This document shows, piece by piece, positions 12,001 to 20,403 of a DNA stretch of 64,000 nt. Location: the NCBI RefSeq assembly GCF_000327385.1, contig NW_008708330.1:144779-208778 (forward strand). The letters run 5' to 3'. Every line of letters starts with the position of its first letter. The first letter of the stretch is position 1. The notes under the pieces are model-generated. The model searched no databases. It worked only from the letters and a program-made list of their open reading frames with translations, and was not told the DNA's origin. The position numbers and the translations under genes were made by a program. The DNA is from Lottia gigantea (lineage: Eukaryota; Mollusca; Gastropoda; Lottiidae).

Positions 12001-15000
12001 TGCTATGTGGACAAATCGAAAGGATGAACAGGACAAAGAAAGGGTATTTTATTAATTATTTTTAATCTTCTATAAGGATTTACTCATGAAAGGCTATTGA
12101 CTAACAGTTGGAAGCCAGTGGACCTGGTTCAACTAGTCTCTATGGTACCTGGTTGAGCTACTGGATTCTTAACCTTCCAAGCCTGTAGGAGTCCTCGACT
12201 AACAGTTTAACGACTGCTCCTGACTAGGCTCGTGGAGACGGGCAACTATTCCCGAACAGCAGCAATTGTCTACCGTTATCTGTTACAACACAACTAGGGT
12301 GGGGGCCGTGGACTAGGTTCAACTAGTCCCTATGGTAGTTGAACCACTTGATTCTTAACCTTCCAAGCCTGTAGCATAGGAGTCCTTAACAAATTGTGTC
12401 CTTTGAACGACTGGTTGATTCCAACACATACAAGAAATAGAAAATGTCCTACTCGATCATCACAATTAAAGATGCCCATAACAAAGTAAATATAACGTTG
12501 ATGCAGTAATGTATAGAGGTTGCGCAAAAATAGACCAACAGCATCCTCACAAGCCCCAATAAGTGCAATAGATGTTTAACAAAGCGAATATATTTTTTAT
12601 TGTAGTGGTGTGTAGGCTATTTAACGGACAATCTTTCAGATGATAGACATTTTTATCTACTGACCGTGTACACTGGATTAAGAAAGAATGCTGGTACTAA
12701 ATCTGGAATTTATTTCATCATGGCTGGAACCCAAGGTGATACTGGTGTGAGGTGTCTTAGTGATGGAAAAAGGGTAAACTAGAGTTATTTCGTACCATGT
12801 TAAGTTTATTAAGTAAAATGATGAACAATACTAAGAACCAAGGTTGATGCCCCTCCCTCTGAAAAGACTGGCCCCTACAGTTTAAGATTTCTTATCATTG
12901 AGATATGCCTGATGCTGTGATCCTCCTTTGACAATTATGTAGCCTCTACTCTTCCCTTCAATCCAATGATTCATAGAAGCGCCAATGATGCTTAGTTTGT
13001 CACATCAGTCGAATTTGGGCGTCAGAAAGCCCTTTTCTATTCCGTCAAAGGCCTTACATCTCGGTGGTACTATAAACGGTTTATTTCATTACTTACAGGA
13101 TTTTGAAACGAGCAGTGTTCTGAACTTAGTGTGTTCTAGCTCTGTGGAATTGGGTGATTTGACATACTTCCGTGTATGGCATGATAATAAAGGTCATGGT
13201 TCCAATGGTAGTTGGTTTCTGAGTAAAATTATTGTGCAAGATCTTCAGACCCATCAACGGTAATACTACGTTTACATATTTCAATTAGCTTATTAGTTCC
13301 AACTTATTCGGTTAATCGGGGCAGTCTGCAGTTTATTTCTGTTTAATAGTTCCCAAAAAATATCTGTTGTCCCGTTGGCAGCCCGGCCTGTCCAAGACGG
13401 TAATGGATGAAACTCAGGAATAGTTTCACAAAACTTTAACATTGGTAGCAAAATATATCTGTCACAGGGTCACAGAACATGGAACTTAAACGCTGTTTAA
13501 GTCGACAAAACAATTCAGGTATTGCCATTTAAGTATGTTATTTTCTATTTGCTAGATATGTGTTTTTAAATGATCGATGGTTGGGAATAGATAAAGATGA
13601 TGGTATGATAGATAGACTTATACCAGTAGCCTGCAAAGATGACTTAATGACCTTTGATAAACTCTTCTCTGCTCATGCTCGTCTCAATGTGACCGATGCA
13701 CATTTATGGTTATCTGTCTTCTTGCGTCCAGATAAGAGCACCTTCTCAAGACTACAACGCTCGGCTTGCTGTCTGAGTCTGTTGTTCCTGACCATGATCG
13801 TTAACGCTGTGTACTTTAATTCTAAAAACAACGTCGATGATGAAGAGACAGTCAGCAATGATTTCCAGATTGGCATTTTGAGATTTTCAATGACCTCGAT
13901 CTTCAACTCATTCATCAGTGTGGGGATAACCGTGCCTCCATTAATTCTACTCGTATTTATATTCAAATCATCCAAACCACCACCGGATTATTTCAAGCTC
14001 AAGCAGAACTCCTCCTGCATATGCTGTCGCAAGAAAAAACAGATAGTACCAAAAATCGTCGTTGAGGAACCGGAAGGGGACGATATTTTAGATAATGCAA
14101 ACGTTAATAAAATGTTACCAAATTATTGTATCAAAATAGGATGGGCTATAGTGGTAATTATTGTTCTGGCGTCCTCTAATTTTCTCATACTTTACAGCAT
14201 GGAATGGGGAAAATCTATATCGGAGGAATGGTTAGCAGCTTTCTTCTTGTCATTCTTTGAGAATCTTTTTGTAATGGATCCTGCTAAGGTGAGTCAATGG
14301 TAATCTTCCAGTGTTAAAACTTTAAACTTGTATGTTCGAGATTGGTTCCATTGTTAAAGCGTGCTTGTTAAAAAGCGTGCGAAAATGGGTTATTCTACTA
14401 TAACAACAAAATGCATGAGGTTTCAAAAGGTATTTTTCAATGATAACATTGTCACTAGTAGACAAATGTGGTGCCCATTTCGTTTTTCATGATTTGTTAA
14501 TTTCTTGTAGGTGTTATTGATGTCAGTCCTATTGGCATGTTTACTAAGAAGTCCCTATAATCAGGTAGATAAAGTCAATGTGGAGAAGGTACAGACAGAA
14601 GTAGAGAAATTTGGTTTAACTGAAGTTGGTAAGACTCTTGACTCAACGACGAATGAATGCTAAATCACGTTGTTCCATTAAACTAAATTAAAGCATTGTG
14701 TCTCTGAAGGACAGCTGTAAAGATGTTAACTATTTCTATGAATTGACCCTAAAGGGCAACTAAAGATGTTAAGTTGTCATTTCGTTTTTTATTTTAGTAC
14801 TTATATTATTTTCCAAACAAACTAATTAATCCTAAAACCATGCTTGTAACACTGACAAAGGCTAACGTCTGGCGATATGCATCTTCACAATGTCAAGCTA
14901 ATACGAACTTCGCCTTATACCTTGGCTGCAAAAGTCAACACTTTGGTTTGCAAATGAAGCTATTTGATTGGATTGTACGCTAGGCAGACAGTCTGTGAAC

Positions 15001-18000
15001 ACAAAGACATAATGTTTACAGCCTTTCTGTCGAGGGTCCTCGTAATATCTTGACCATTTTGAAGATGGTAAGACAAGCTTGGTATGGCATTTGAAATTAA
15101 CAAATATTGATATGTATCCTGTCGTTTAACAGATGTATCTCAACTTCCCCCCGATCCTATACCAGAATCTCTTATGGAAAAAGCCCGACAACGACGTAAA
15201 GAAGAACTGAAGGCTCAATCTGTTTTTATGAACTTGATATTGTATGGAGTATTTTTGTTTGCTTTATATGCTGTTTGTTATGGTAATCGAGATACCAGTA
15301 ACTTTGCATTTCAAACACACATTGAACAAGATATATTCACTGGCAGTTTTGAAAACGTAAGTATTCCACAATCTTTGTTTTACAAATACTTACTCATCTA
15401 CCTGCATTCAAAATTATATTATAAAAACATTCATAATATATCACTAATTACCAAATACATTGATAAAAGTACTTTCTTTGTAAAATGTTGTAAAAACAGC
15501 GCAGAGAATTATTTTGTAGTAAGACAAGTGATCTTTGTTGGCACATTGAGTCACACATCCAGATATTAGGCTTGTGGACTCATCGAAAGATAAAAACTCT
15601 CAAAAGTAAACAATTGTCACACACAGGATTCGTGGGTTTAGTCATTACTTAATGTTTCTAGAGAACACAACTTTCTTAGTTAAAAAAGACCGTTTTAAAC
15701 TCTCACGTAACATGTGGGCGTTTATTGGCGTCGCCCATGTCAGTCGGTCCACAATTACCCGTATACATTCTAGAAGGCACAATTCTTGTCTGATTTTGAC
15801 AAAACTTGGTGTAGGTGGATTAACCCTATAGAAAATCCTAAAATCAAACAATATTTAATGTTATTCAATTTTATTCAAAATCAAAGCTTCTAGTGTGCTA
15901 TATCTTTTATATTAATCAAACATTTGGGAATGCCAATTTATTCAGTTCTTTATTTTGTCACAATTGGTAAACTGGTGATGATTTTTTCAGATTCAATCCT
16001 ATGACGACTTCTTCGATTGGGCGAATGATCAAATGGTGCCGTCACTGTTTCCAGTTGGTAATTTTAGGGGAGATAAACTGTCTTGGAGAGAACGATTATT
16101 TTACAATGATCATGTTAATTTCCGTGTTGGACCAGCTCGGATTCGACAGGTTCGAATAAAAGAGCGTGAGTGCTTCTCTTTTCTTAAAAGTATTGTTTTT
16201 CAGACCATTTTCTTTGGTTGAGCTCTCGCTCTCACTTTGCTGATAGCCTGTTTGATCTCCATTTTGGATTGAAAGGTGCACCGACACCTATCCCAGGGCC
16301 AAGGTTTATTCTAGTGGTAATTGACTATATAACATTTACACAATACACTCGATACAGGCCATCGTCGAAACGTCGCATTGTAGAAGGCCTACTAACGATC
16401 CAAATCGCAAAACGAAACCCGAAATCCAAACAACATATCTAAGTGTATGGAAGATTTTTGATCAAAATTACCATCTTTTTCTATGTCATTATTACAGGGC
16501 CACCACCATATTATGGAACAAAATATATGAATCTCATCGAAGGATATTCATATTACTGGCCTTACACATCAAGTCAATCAGAAACAGCCGATTATTGTCC
16601 TGGTTGGAATCCACAACCATGTTCTTTAGATACCAGATTACGATCTAGTACACTTGATGCCTGGTTACATGCTACTTCTGAAGATGCTTGGGGAATGCCG
16701 ATCTCTGGTCATTTAGATTTGTATCAGGGTGATGGATATTTTCTTGAAATGAGTGTTAATCGTGATGTTTCTATGGATAAGCTCAAGGAGATTAAGAATT
16801 ATGGATGGTTGGATCGTCAAACGAGGGCTGTTTTTGTAGAGTTTTCTCTGTATAATGCCAATAAAAATCTGTTAACGTTTGTGCAACTGATTGCGGAGTT
16901 CCCTGAATTTGGCAGTGTTCTTACATGGAAACAAATTCAAACACTAAGGGTTTTTCAAAATGTCGGACCGATTGGTGCTTTTATTATCCTTTGTGAAATA
17001 ATAGTTCTGATTATTTTAATGGTGTTTGGCTATAAATGTATAAAACTTTTGATAAAGCAGAAGTTTGCATTTTTCATTTCCTTTTGGAATATTATGGATC
17101 TGCTAACGTTCATAACAACAATATTTGGTGTGGCTTTCTTTATCTGTAGAGAGGTATATTCAAGTTTAACGTTGACGAAATTCAGAGCAGATCCAAAGAA
17201 GTTTGTTAATTTTGAGCATATTGTTCTTTGGGATTCGTTGTTCGTGCACAGTTTGAGTTTTCTGGTGTTTACAGCTACTATTGGGATGTTAAGAATATTG
17301 GGCTATAACAGGCGCTTTACAATGATAGGAGAGGTCCTAAGAGCGTCAGCTAAAGGTCTCATAGGTTTTGCTTTTGTATTTGGTATCTTCTATTTTGCAT
17401 ACATTGCATCAGGTTACGTTTTGTTTATGACCAAATTAAAACAATTCCGTTCTCCAATGGATGCAGGTGTGTCAATTTTTACGTATTTGTTGGGTAAGAA
17501 TCAGTTGGGTATGATGTTAGGTGCTTCTGATGGATTAGGTGCATTGTACTTCTTCACTCTGGTATTCTTTGTGATATTGATATTACTCACCATGTTCCAA
17601 GCTATTATGAATAACACCATGACTGTGGTACGATCCAATGTTACCAGCATACCACCACCGTATGGTATAGTCAACGTCCTGACTAATATCTATAAAAGTG
17701 TCATCACTGACTGGATACCATCTGGAATGATAAAGAAAAACGTTGAGGAAGAAAAACAGCAAGGTAATTCTTTACTACATGTATTTCACGAATGTTTCAC
17801 CGACCATTTTTATCCCATTACAATTATGATTATGTAATTATATCTTTGAATAAACGTGTTCTATGGTTGTAACTATATCAATCACGGGTCTTCTGTTCGC
17901 AATATATTGGTTCTACTTTAACTTTCAGCAATCGACTTGGAAATGAGAAGAAGAAGAAGCCAAGTTCATAATATTCTTGAAACATTTAAAGAACAATTTG

Positions 18001-18721
18001 AAAAAAGTCTTGACGTAAGCACTTTTATAGTCTTTTATATCATGTTCTATCTATATGTTTTTTTAGCATGTGCTGCACGAGCTAATTGATGTGGTTTACC
18101 CCCTGCGATATCCAGAATAAAACTTCATATTTTTTGAGCATGTTGTACTGTACTCACTAATTGACGTGGTTTACCCCCTACGATATCCAGAATAAGACTT
18201 CGTCTTTTTTGAGCATGTTGTACTGTACTCACTAATTGATGTGGTTTACCCCCTGCGATATCCAGAATAAAACTTCGTCTTTTTGAGCATGTTGTACTGT
18301 ACTCACTAAATGATGTGGTTTACATACTAGAGGTACTGTTTGAACCAAGTCCACGACCCCCACACCCAAAAAATGCAGGAGAGCATATTTTGAATAAAAA
18401 AAAAGTACCAGGGGAGGGGTTCTGACACACAGTCCACGAGTCCCCACTCATTGCACGTTATCTCGCTGTCAATATTGAATTGTTAAATTTATTTTGTGGA
18501 ATAGGCGATATTTTTCGGTATTGTTTAAAATAAGCATTGAAAGCGTCTTTGTTATTTATTTATTTCAGGTGAAAGGGGCATCTGCCAGAGACAAGAGGAG
18601 TTTCTTTGATTTCGAGAAGGCATTTGATGATACTTCAAATCAATTAGCTTCTGATCCTGGTCCAAGTCCCAGTGGCAGTCGACTAAATCTACCTAGTTCT
18701 CGACAAAATGCACCTCGATGA
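100..18721 (+). CDS. Polycystin-1-like / REJ-family receptor-channel, 3' part, 24 exons
   Basis: Large multi-pass membrane protein of the polycystin-1/PKDREJ/sea-urchin-REJ family, which sits at the cell surface (cilia or sperm in known members) and usually pairs with a TRPP2-type channel. The 24 exons between 100 and 18721 join in frame with GT-AG borders, apart from one discordant phase (3722 to 4147). Order: eight PKD-like modules, REJ region, GAIN-like stalk, GPS-like motif, TM1, PLAT, TM2-TM5, then polycystin S1 with its extracellular domain and S2-S6, and a short basic, coiled-coil-like tail; 11 membrane segments in all, as in polycystin-1. About 2,900 codons are present. The start codon, signal peptide and any LRR or lectin domains lie upstream, because the first exon here opens in phase after an acceptor at 98-99. 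Introns are 165 to 830 bp; most hold nothing recognisable. Assignment to a particular paralogue (PKD1, PKD1L1-3, PKDREJ) is not possible from sequence reading alone. Confidence 0.93.
3541..3722 (+). CDS. Polycystin-1-like exon 2: REJ region
   Basis: Acceptor TTTCTTTAG and donor ACAG|GTAAGC. Its first base completes the Leu codon left by exon 1, and the frame then reads with paired cysteines (NCEV, TECTSC) and YEWSM, which fits the REJ region. It ends with one base of a codon. Confidence 0.85.
4147..4349 (+). CDS. Polycystin-1-like exon 3: REJ region
   Basis: The reading frame encodes KCQFRQN, then NANVFEPGGEY and NANLPPYNGSCKSVP, the late REJ pattern of family members. The donor GAAG|GTACCT joins correctly to exon 4. 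The best acceptor by pyrimidine tract (GATCAG at 4141-4146) needs a two-base overhang, whereas exon 2 leaves one. The 5' border is therefore uncertain: an unseen small exon, an acceptor at 4088, or an assembly indel could each explain it. Confidence 0.7.
5038..5193 (+). CDS. Polycystin-1-like exon 4: end of REJ region
   Basis: Acceptor GCTATAG, donor GGAG|GTATTT, phase 1 at both ends. It reads GIVSETKFQIICENYMDEG then EPMSYKYVIKKGDQ, matching the Cys-containing strand plus YxY strand that ends the REJ domain in polycystins. Confidence 0.88.
5535..5645 (-). mobile_element. Fragment of inverted-repeat MITE family B (intronic)
   Basis: The stretch from CCAATCAAATCG through GTGGCTAT and GCAGTCAAAG to GTTGTGAAGAT matches the right arm of the fuller copy at 21974-22290 in the same order. 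It lies in the 811-bp intron after exon 4. Only one arm is clear. Confidence 0.6.
6005..6129 (+). CDS. Polycystin-1-like exon 5: post-REJ strand module
   Basis: Acceptor TATTTCTAG, donor ACT|GTAAGT; phase 1 to phase 0. It reads IFPGAVGTDYQLVTYVYD and ends DYAVSYMDIT, a beta-strand-rich continuation of the extracellular part. Confidence 0.85.
6341..6502 (+). CDS. Polycystin-1-like exon 6: helical GAIN-like stalk
   Basis: 54 codons, phase 0 at both ends, acceptor TATTGCAG and donor CATT|GTAAGT. It is rich in Thr, Ser and Val with helix-like spacing (TRVVNSVVSVVQS), which suits the helical half of a GAIN-type domain. The family placement rests on its position between REJ and GPS. Confidence 0.82.
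6585..6830. mobile_element. MITE family A copy (intronic, TTAA-flanked)
   Basis: Inside the 831-bp intron after exon 6. It starts TTTAAGGAATTATAAAGAGG and ends with CTCTTTACATTTATTTTAA. Both arms contain GACGTCTG, and the right arm reads ATTGAAAATTGGAATG as in the copy at 20096-20403. The left arm is internally shortened. It has no coding capacity. Confidence 0.7.
7334..7474 (+). CDS. Polycystin-1-like exon 7: stalk
   Basis: 47 codons, phase 0 at both ends, acceptor ATTAATAG and donor AAAG|GTATCT. Acidic sequence (FDEADDIVYDE, KDTEAEDK). No motif is recognisable by itself; it is included because the frame and phases join on both sides. Confidence 0.78.
7867..8004 (+). CDS. Polycystin-1-like exon 8: stalk
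   Basis: 46 codons, phase 0 at both ends, acceptor CAATCTAG and donor AGCA|GTAAGT. It contains KQLTATVSNILRNP, an amphipathic helix typical of the stalk between REJ and GPS. Confidence 0.82.
8490..8592 (+). CDS. Polycystin-1-like exon 9: stalk
   Basis: Acceptor TTTTTATGTAG, donor GCAG|GTGAGT; phase 0 to phase 1. It reads SKLALASANGLEGIIKH then YTFRDEIG, again a helical stalk pattern. No enzyme or ligand motif is visible. Confidence 0.82.
9134..9357 (+). CDS. Polycystin-1-like exon 10: stalk
   Basis: Acceptor CCTCAATAG; the donor GAA|GTATTG is weaker than the others but gives the right phase for exon 11. It reads GMAEMMGGILK, then a helix-rich stretch (REEAAHLAYKIAESEQ) with a coiled-coil-like end. 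Confidence 0.82.
9704..9949 (+). CDS. Polycystin-1-like exon 11: stalk
   Basis: 82 codons, phase 0 at both ends, acceptor TTTGTATTTTAG and donor ACAG|GTATAC. The first half is helical (VEDSLDKSQNALSSLL), the second half beta-like (LPGANDTGVVMVND), consistent with the helix-to-sheet switch inside a GAIN domain. Confidence 0.85.
10305..10755 (+). CDS. Polycystin-1-like exon 12: beta part of GAIN-like domain
   Basis: 150 codons plus one base; acceptor TTTTTCAG, donor GAAG|GTTAGT. It begins FKTNPYTWGKNDSSYDI and then runs through regular beta strands; NPYxW followed by IxSxVVxMK is characteristic of the region before the GPS in polycystin-1-like proteins. Several NxT sequons suit an extracellular location. 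Confidence 0.88.
11100..11225 (+). CDS. Polycystin-1-like exon 13: linker with RRKR site
   Basis: Acceptor TTGCTGCAG, donor AATG|GTAAGA, phase 1 at both ends. It encodes a Ser/Thr/Asn-rich, probably unstructured linker with the tetrabasic stretch RRKR followed by Ser at 11129-11143. That matches the proprotein-convertase (furin) consensus R-X-K/R-R. Whether it is cut is unknown. Confidence 0.85.
11341..11363. repeat. G-rich microsatellite in intron
   Basis: Two G runs split by one A (G8 A G7) between exons 13 and 14. A simple low-complexity tract with G-quadruplex potential. Confidence 0.6.
11472..11614 (+). CDS. Polycystin-1-like exon 14: first half of GPS region
   Basis: Acceptor GTTTACAG, donor TAAG|GTAAGT; phase 1 to phase 0. 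It contains DGCRVWDENTEAWDPRACK, the upstream Cys and Trp of the GPS region. Confidence 0.88.
11813..12043 (+). CDS. Polycystin-1-like exon 15: GPS-like motif and TM1
   Basis: 77 codons, phase 0 at both ends. The CxC pair of the GPS region (CVCDDPPGTSF, 11846-11878) is followed by ASSFYVPP, which aligns with the FGASLFVPP stretch of human polycystin-1. The usual His-Leu-Thr before the cleavage bond is replaced. A hydrophobic segment follows (SVIAILVLYSFIAMW), the first membrane span, and then a charged NRKDEQDKE loop. Confidence 0.9.
12115..12195 (+). repeat. Dispersed repeat family E, partial copy
   Basis: In the intron after exon 15. It reads GTGGACCTGGTTCAACTAG, then CTTAACCTTCCAAGCCTGTAG, matching the tail of the copy at 12228-12390. 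It has no ORF and no clear tRNA-type promoter boxes. Confidence 0.65.
12228..12390 (+). repeat. Dispersed repeat family E, fuller copy
   Basis: Starts near GGCTCGTGGAGAC, then GGGGGCCGTGGACTAGGTTC and ATGGTAGTTGAACCACTTG, and ends with the CTTCCAAGCCTGTAG tail. Related copies lie at 12115-12195, 18322-18455 (reverse) and 60657-60835. The family is unknown to me; it could be a SINE or a MITE fragment. Confidence 0.65.
12606..12773 (+). CDS. Polycystin-1-like exon 16: PLAT/LH2 domain, first part
   Basis: 56 codons, phase 0 at both ends. It reads FYLLTVYTGLRKNAGTKS, then VRCLSDGKR: the opening strands of the intracellular PLAT domain that follows TM1 in polycystin-1 proteins. PLAT domains bind lipids and partner proteins. 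Confidence 0.92.
13099..13259 (+). CDS. Polycystin-1-like exon 17: PLAT/LH2 domain, middle part
   Basis: Acceptor CTTACAG, donor CAACG|GTAATA; phase 0 to phase 2. It contains LTYFRVWHDNKG then GSWFLSKIIVQDL, the most conserved stretch of PLAT domains (WHDN and WFL). Confidence 0.93.
13556..14288 (+). CDS. Polycystin-1-like exon 18: PLAT end, TM2-TM5
   Basis: The first base completes the Arg codon from exon 17; YVFLNDRWLGIDKDDG closes the PLAT domain. HLWLSVFLRP then RLQRSACCLSLLFLTMIVNA is the conserved entry to TM2. Further hydrophobic spans are ITVPPLILLVFIF (TM3), IGWAIVVIIVLASSNFLIL (TM4) and the start of TM5 (WLAAFFLSFFENLF). The TM3-TM4 loop carries a Cys-rich and basic patch (CICCRKKKQ) and an acidic run. 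Confidence 0.93.
14511..14628 (+). CDS. Polycystin-1-like exon 19: end of TM5
   Basis: Acceptor TTTCTTGTAG, donor GTTG|GTAAGA. VLLMSVLLACLLRSP completes TM5, and a charged cytoplasmic stretch (VEKVQTEVEKFG) follows. Confidence 0.9.
14881..15042 (+). mobile_element. MITE family B copy (intronic)
   Basis: In the intron after exon 19. It begins ATCTTCACAATGTCAAGC, with TACGAACTTCGCC and, near the right, GTTTACAGCCTTTCTGTCGAG, in the same order as the copy at 21974-22290. It appears to lack the second arm. Confidence 0.65.
15133..15356 (+). CDS. Polycystin-1-like exon 20: S1 (TM6)
   Basis: Acceptor TCGTTTAACAG, donor AAAC|GTAAGT; phase 1 to phase 0. A basic lead (KARQRRKEEL) precedes the span VFMNLILYGVFLFALYAVCY, S1 of the channel module. 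THIEQDIFTGSF opens the extracellular polycystin (TOP) domain. Confidence 0.92.
15991..16165 (+). CDS. Polycystin-1-like exon 21: polycystin extracellular domain
   Basis: Acceptor TTTTTTCAG, donor GAGC|GTGAGT; phase 0 to phase 1. It contains SYDDFFDWANDQMVPSLFP and RVGPARIRQVRIKE, the hallmark LRQxRVK-type strand of the polycystin domain between S1 and S2. Confidence 0.92.
16498..17763 (+). CDS. Polycystin-1-like exon 22: rest of extracellular domain and S2-S6 pore
   Basis: 1,266 nt, phase 1 at both ends; the first two bases complete Arg with exon 21. WLDRQTRAVFVEFSLYN is the most conserved part of the polycystin domain. The spans are GAFIILCEIIVLIILMVF (S2), FWNIMDLLTFITTIFGV (S3, with the family NxxD), SLFVHSLSFLVFTATIGM then LRIL (S4), LIGFAFVFGIFYFAYIA (S5) and FFTLVFFVILILLTMFQAI (S6). 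The pore loop reads LLGKNQLG: Lys takes the place of the Asp in the TRPP2 filter LGD. S6 holds no Arg or His. Confidence 0.95.
17929..18014 (+). CDS. Polycystin-1-like exon 23: cytoplasmic coil
   Basis: Acceptor ACTTTCAG, donor TGAC|GTAAGC; phase 1 to phase 0. A basic RRRRS run is followed by VHNILETFKEQFEKSL, a short amphipathic helix that could form a coiled coil, as the polycystin-1 tail does with polycystin-2. Confidence 0.85.
18065..18310 (+). repeat. Tandem repeat, about 75-bp unit, 3.5 copies (intronic)
   Basis: In the last intron (18015-18568). The unit starts GAGCATGTTGTACTGTACTC and continues through GTGGTTTACCCCCTGCGATA to CCAGAATAAAACTTCGTC. The first copy is the most diverged and the last is cut short. 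Confidence 0.9.
18322..18455 (-). repeat. Dispersed repeat family E, reverse copy
   Basis: Read on the minus strand it gives GGGGACTCGTGGACTGTG, then CCCCTCCCCTGGTAC, a T run, TATGCTCTCC, and GGTCGTGGACTTGGTTCAA. It follows the copy at 60657-60835 over most of its length. It adjoins the tandem array in the last polycystin-like intron. Confidence 0.65.
18569..18721 (+). CDS. Polycystin-1-like exon 24: C-terminus and stop
   Basis: Acceptor TATTTATTTCAG; the frame runs 50 codons to TGA at 18719-18721. The end is Ser/Pro-rich (DPGPSPSGSRLNLPSSRQ) and has no PDZ ligand or other motif that I recognise. The tail after S6 is short compared with vertebrate polycystin-1. Confidence 0.88.
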   Translation: MKGASARDKRSFFDFEKAFDDTSNQLASDPGPSPSGSRLNLPSSRQNAPR

Positions 18722-19007
18722 CAAATTCAATTGAAATATTTGATAATTATGTTTAACTATTGTTACTGTTACTGTTATTTGTTACTATTAGAGAATCTAT
18801 CTATCTATGTTAATGTTGAACTAAAGTATAGCTCATTGATATCATGTGGAGTTTCAGAAAAAAAAACTTAAAGTATATATCCTATTTGGGTGTACATGTC
18901 TTTAAACACTCTGAAAAAGCTGCCTATTTTACTATAGGAATTCTAGCTTGCTACTTTTGAAGTCTCAGTTAGTTTGTGTGTGTTTTCGACCTAATGCATC
19001 AGCATGC

Positions 19008-19013
19008 AATAAA
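19008..19013 (+). promoter_or_regulatory. Poly(A) signal of the polycystin-1-like gene
   Basis: AATAAA, 287 bp after the stop codon, with no earlier canonical signal in the 3' UTR. It sets a probable 3' UTR of about 300 bp. Confidence 0.65.
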
Positions 19014-20095
19014 TATTAAATAGAAACATCTAAGTGTTTGATTAGAGTATAAGGGTGAGGTGGTCTTGCAGATACATATATTGAGGTGCAAAGGAAACGC
19101 GTTAATTGTTTTCTGTTGAATTTCAACATTTGACAACTGGCTAAGACTATGCCACCATTACATGTTGTCGACCTCCTTTGAAGTTAAATATAGTTGTAAA
19201 AGGTGCTAATATCAGAACTGCCTTGCACGGAAAGCCCCATAGTTGATACAGTTACTATTTACTATATAGTCTTACAGTCAAAGGATTATATAGTATAAGG
19301 CCTTGGTGTTCGGGGATCTTCTAATAGTCTTTGATGTAGTTGATATGCACTAGCTTACGACTTACGACTGCCAGAATAGATAGTAAGAATCATACTTGTT
19401 TCTGATGGGATATTTTACCATAAAGTTTCATTGTTTACCGTTATAAATGTACTAACCATACAACCTTAATGCAATCGAGGGTGAAAAAAAAAGTCGTTTT
19501 CGATTCAATGCTATGGGACATAACTCTTCCTATCTAGATTTCAAAGTTCTCTATCCTGGCGAGGACGCCTCCAAACCAAACCACAGTTGAAGTACGACTG
19601 AAACCATCTGAAATGGAATGTTCAAGTTCTACTGTTTGCTACTGTTTGGACTAATAAAGACAACGAAGTGTATTATGCTGAACATTGACATAAGCCTAGT
19701 CTTTAACAATAACCAACTGTTGAAAGATCTTCGGGTTAAGGACGCGTTAAAGACTGATAGCATTGAATCATAGCGGTCAAAAATAGCCATCTGTGATTGA
19801 CGTTTAGAAACTGGTTCTAGTAAATCAGTACAAGTAGTTATATGAAAGATAATCAATCATTTCAGTAATTAAATTTCTTCAAGAACTAATTAAACTTGGA
19901 AATGTCTATTCTCAAATTCCTGATTTTAACTGTAGACTATGACTGAATAGGTCGTCATTTCTCCTGATTATTACAAGATAGATTATATCATTGTTCAAAT
20001 TAGATTATAATTACTAAATCTCTAGCGTGATCAATCATTAAAATTTGAAATTCCATATGTAACGGTGAGTGAAATATTGCTATGATGATATCAAT

Positions 20096-20403
20096 TTAAA
20101 GGGATAGTAAACAGATTTTCTAATTTTTTTTATATGTATCGGGGACACTGATAGCATCAATTTGTACCATTCCGAATTGCAGACGTCTGTGGTTCCTACT
20201 ACTCCACTAAAATCGTGTGTTTGATGACGTCACTAACCGCGAAGGGCCATCTGTGATACTATGCTTGTTTGTGACGTCATCAGTTTAAGTGGAATTGCAG
20301 AAAGAACAGACGTCTGATTGAAAATTGGAATGGTGCAAATTGAAGCTTTCGGTGTCTCCGATAAACATACAAAACTTAGAAAACCTCTTCACAACCCCTT
20401 TAA
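20096..20403. mobile_element. MITE family A, best copy, long inverted ends, TTAA borders
   Basis: 308 bp including TTAA at both borders. The left arm (TTAAAGGGATAGTAAACAG ... TCGGGGACACTGATAGC ... ACGTCTGT) is matched by the reverse complement of the right arm (TTAAAGGGGTTGTGAAGAGG ... TCGGAGACACCGAAAGC ... ACGTCTGTT) over roughly 95 bp. The centre holds TGACGTCA-type palindromes. It has no coding capacity. TTAA target duplication is the rule for piggyBac-type elements, but the termini do not clearly name a superfamily. Confidence 0.85.
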
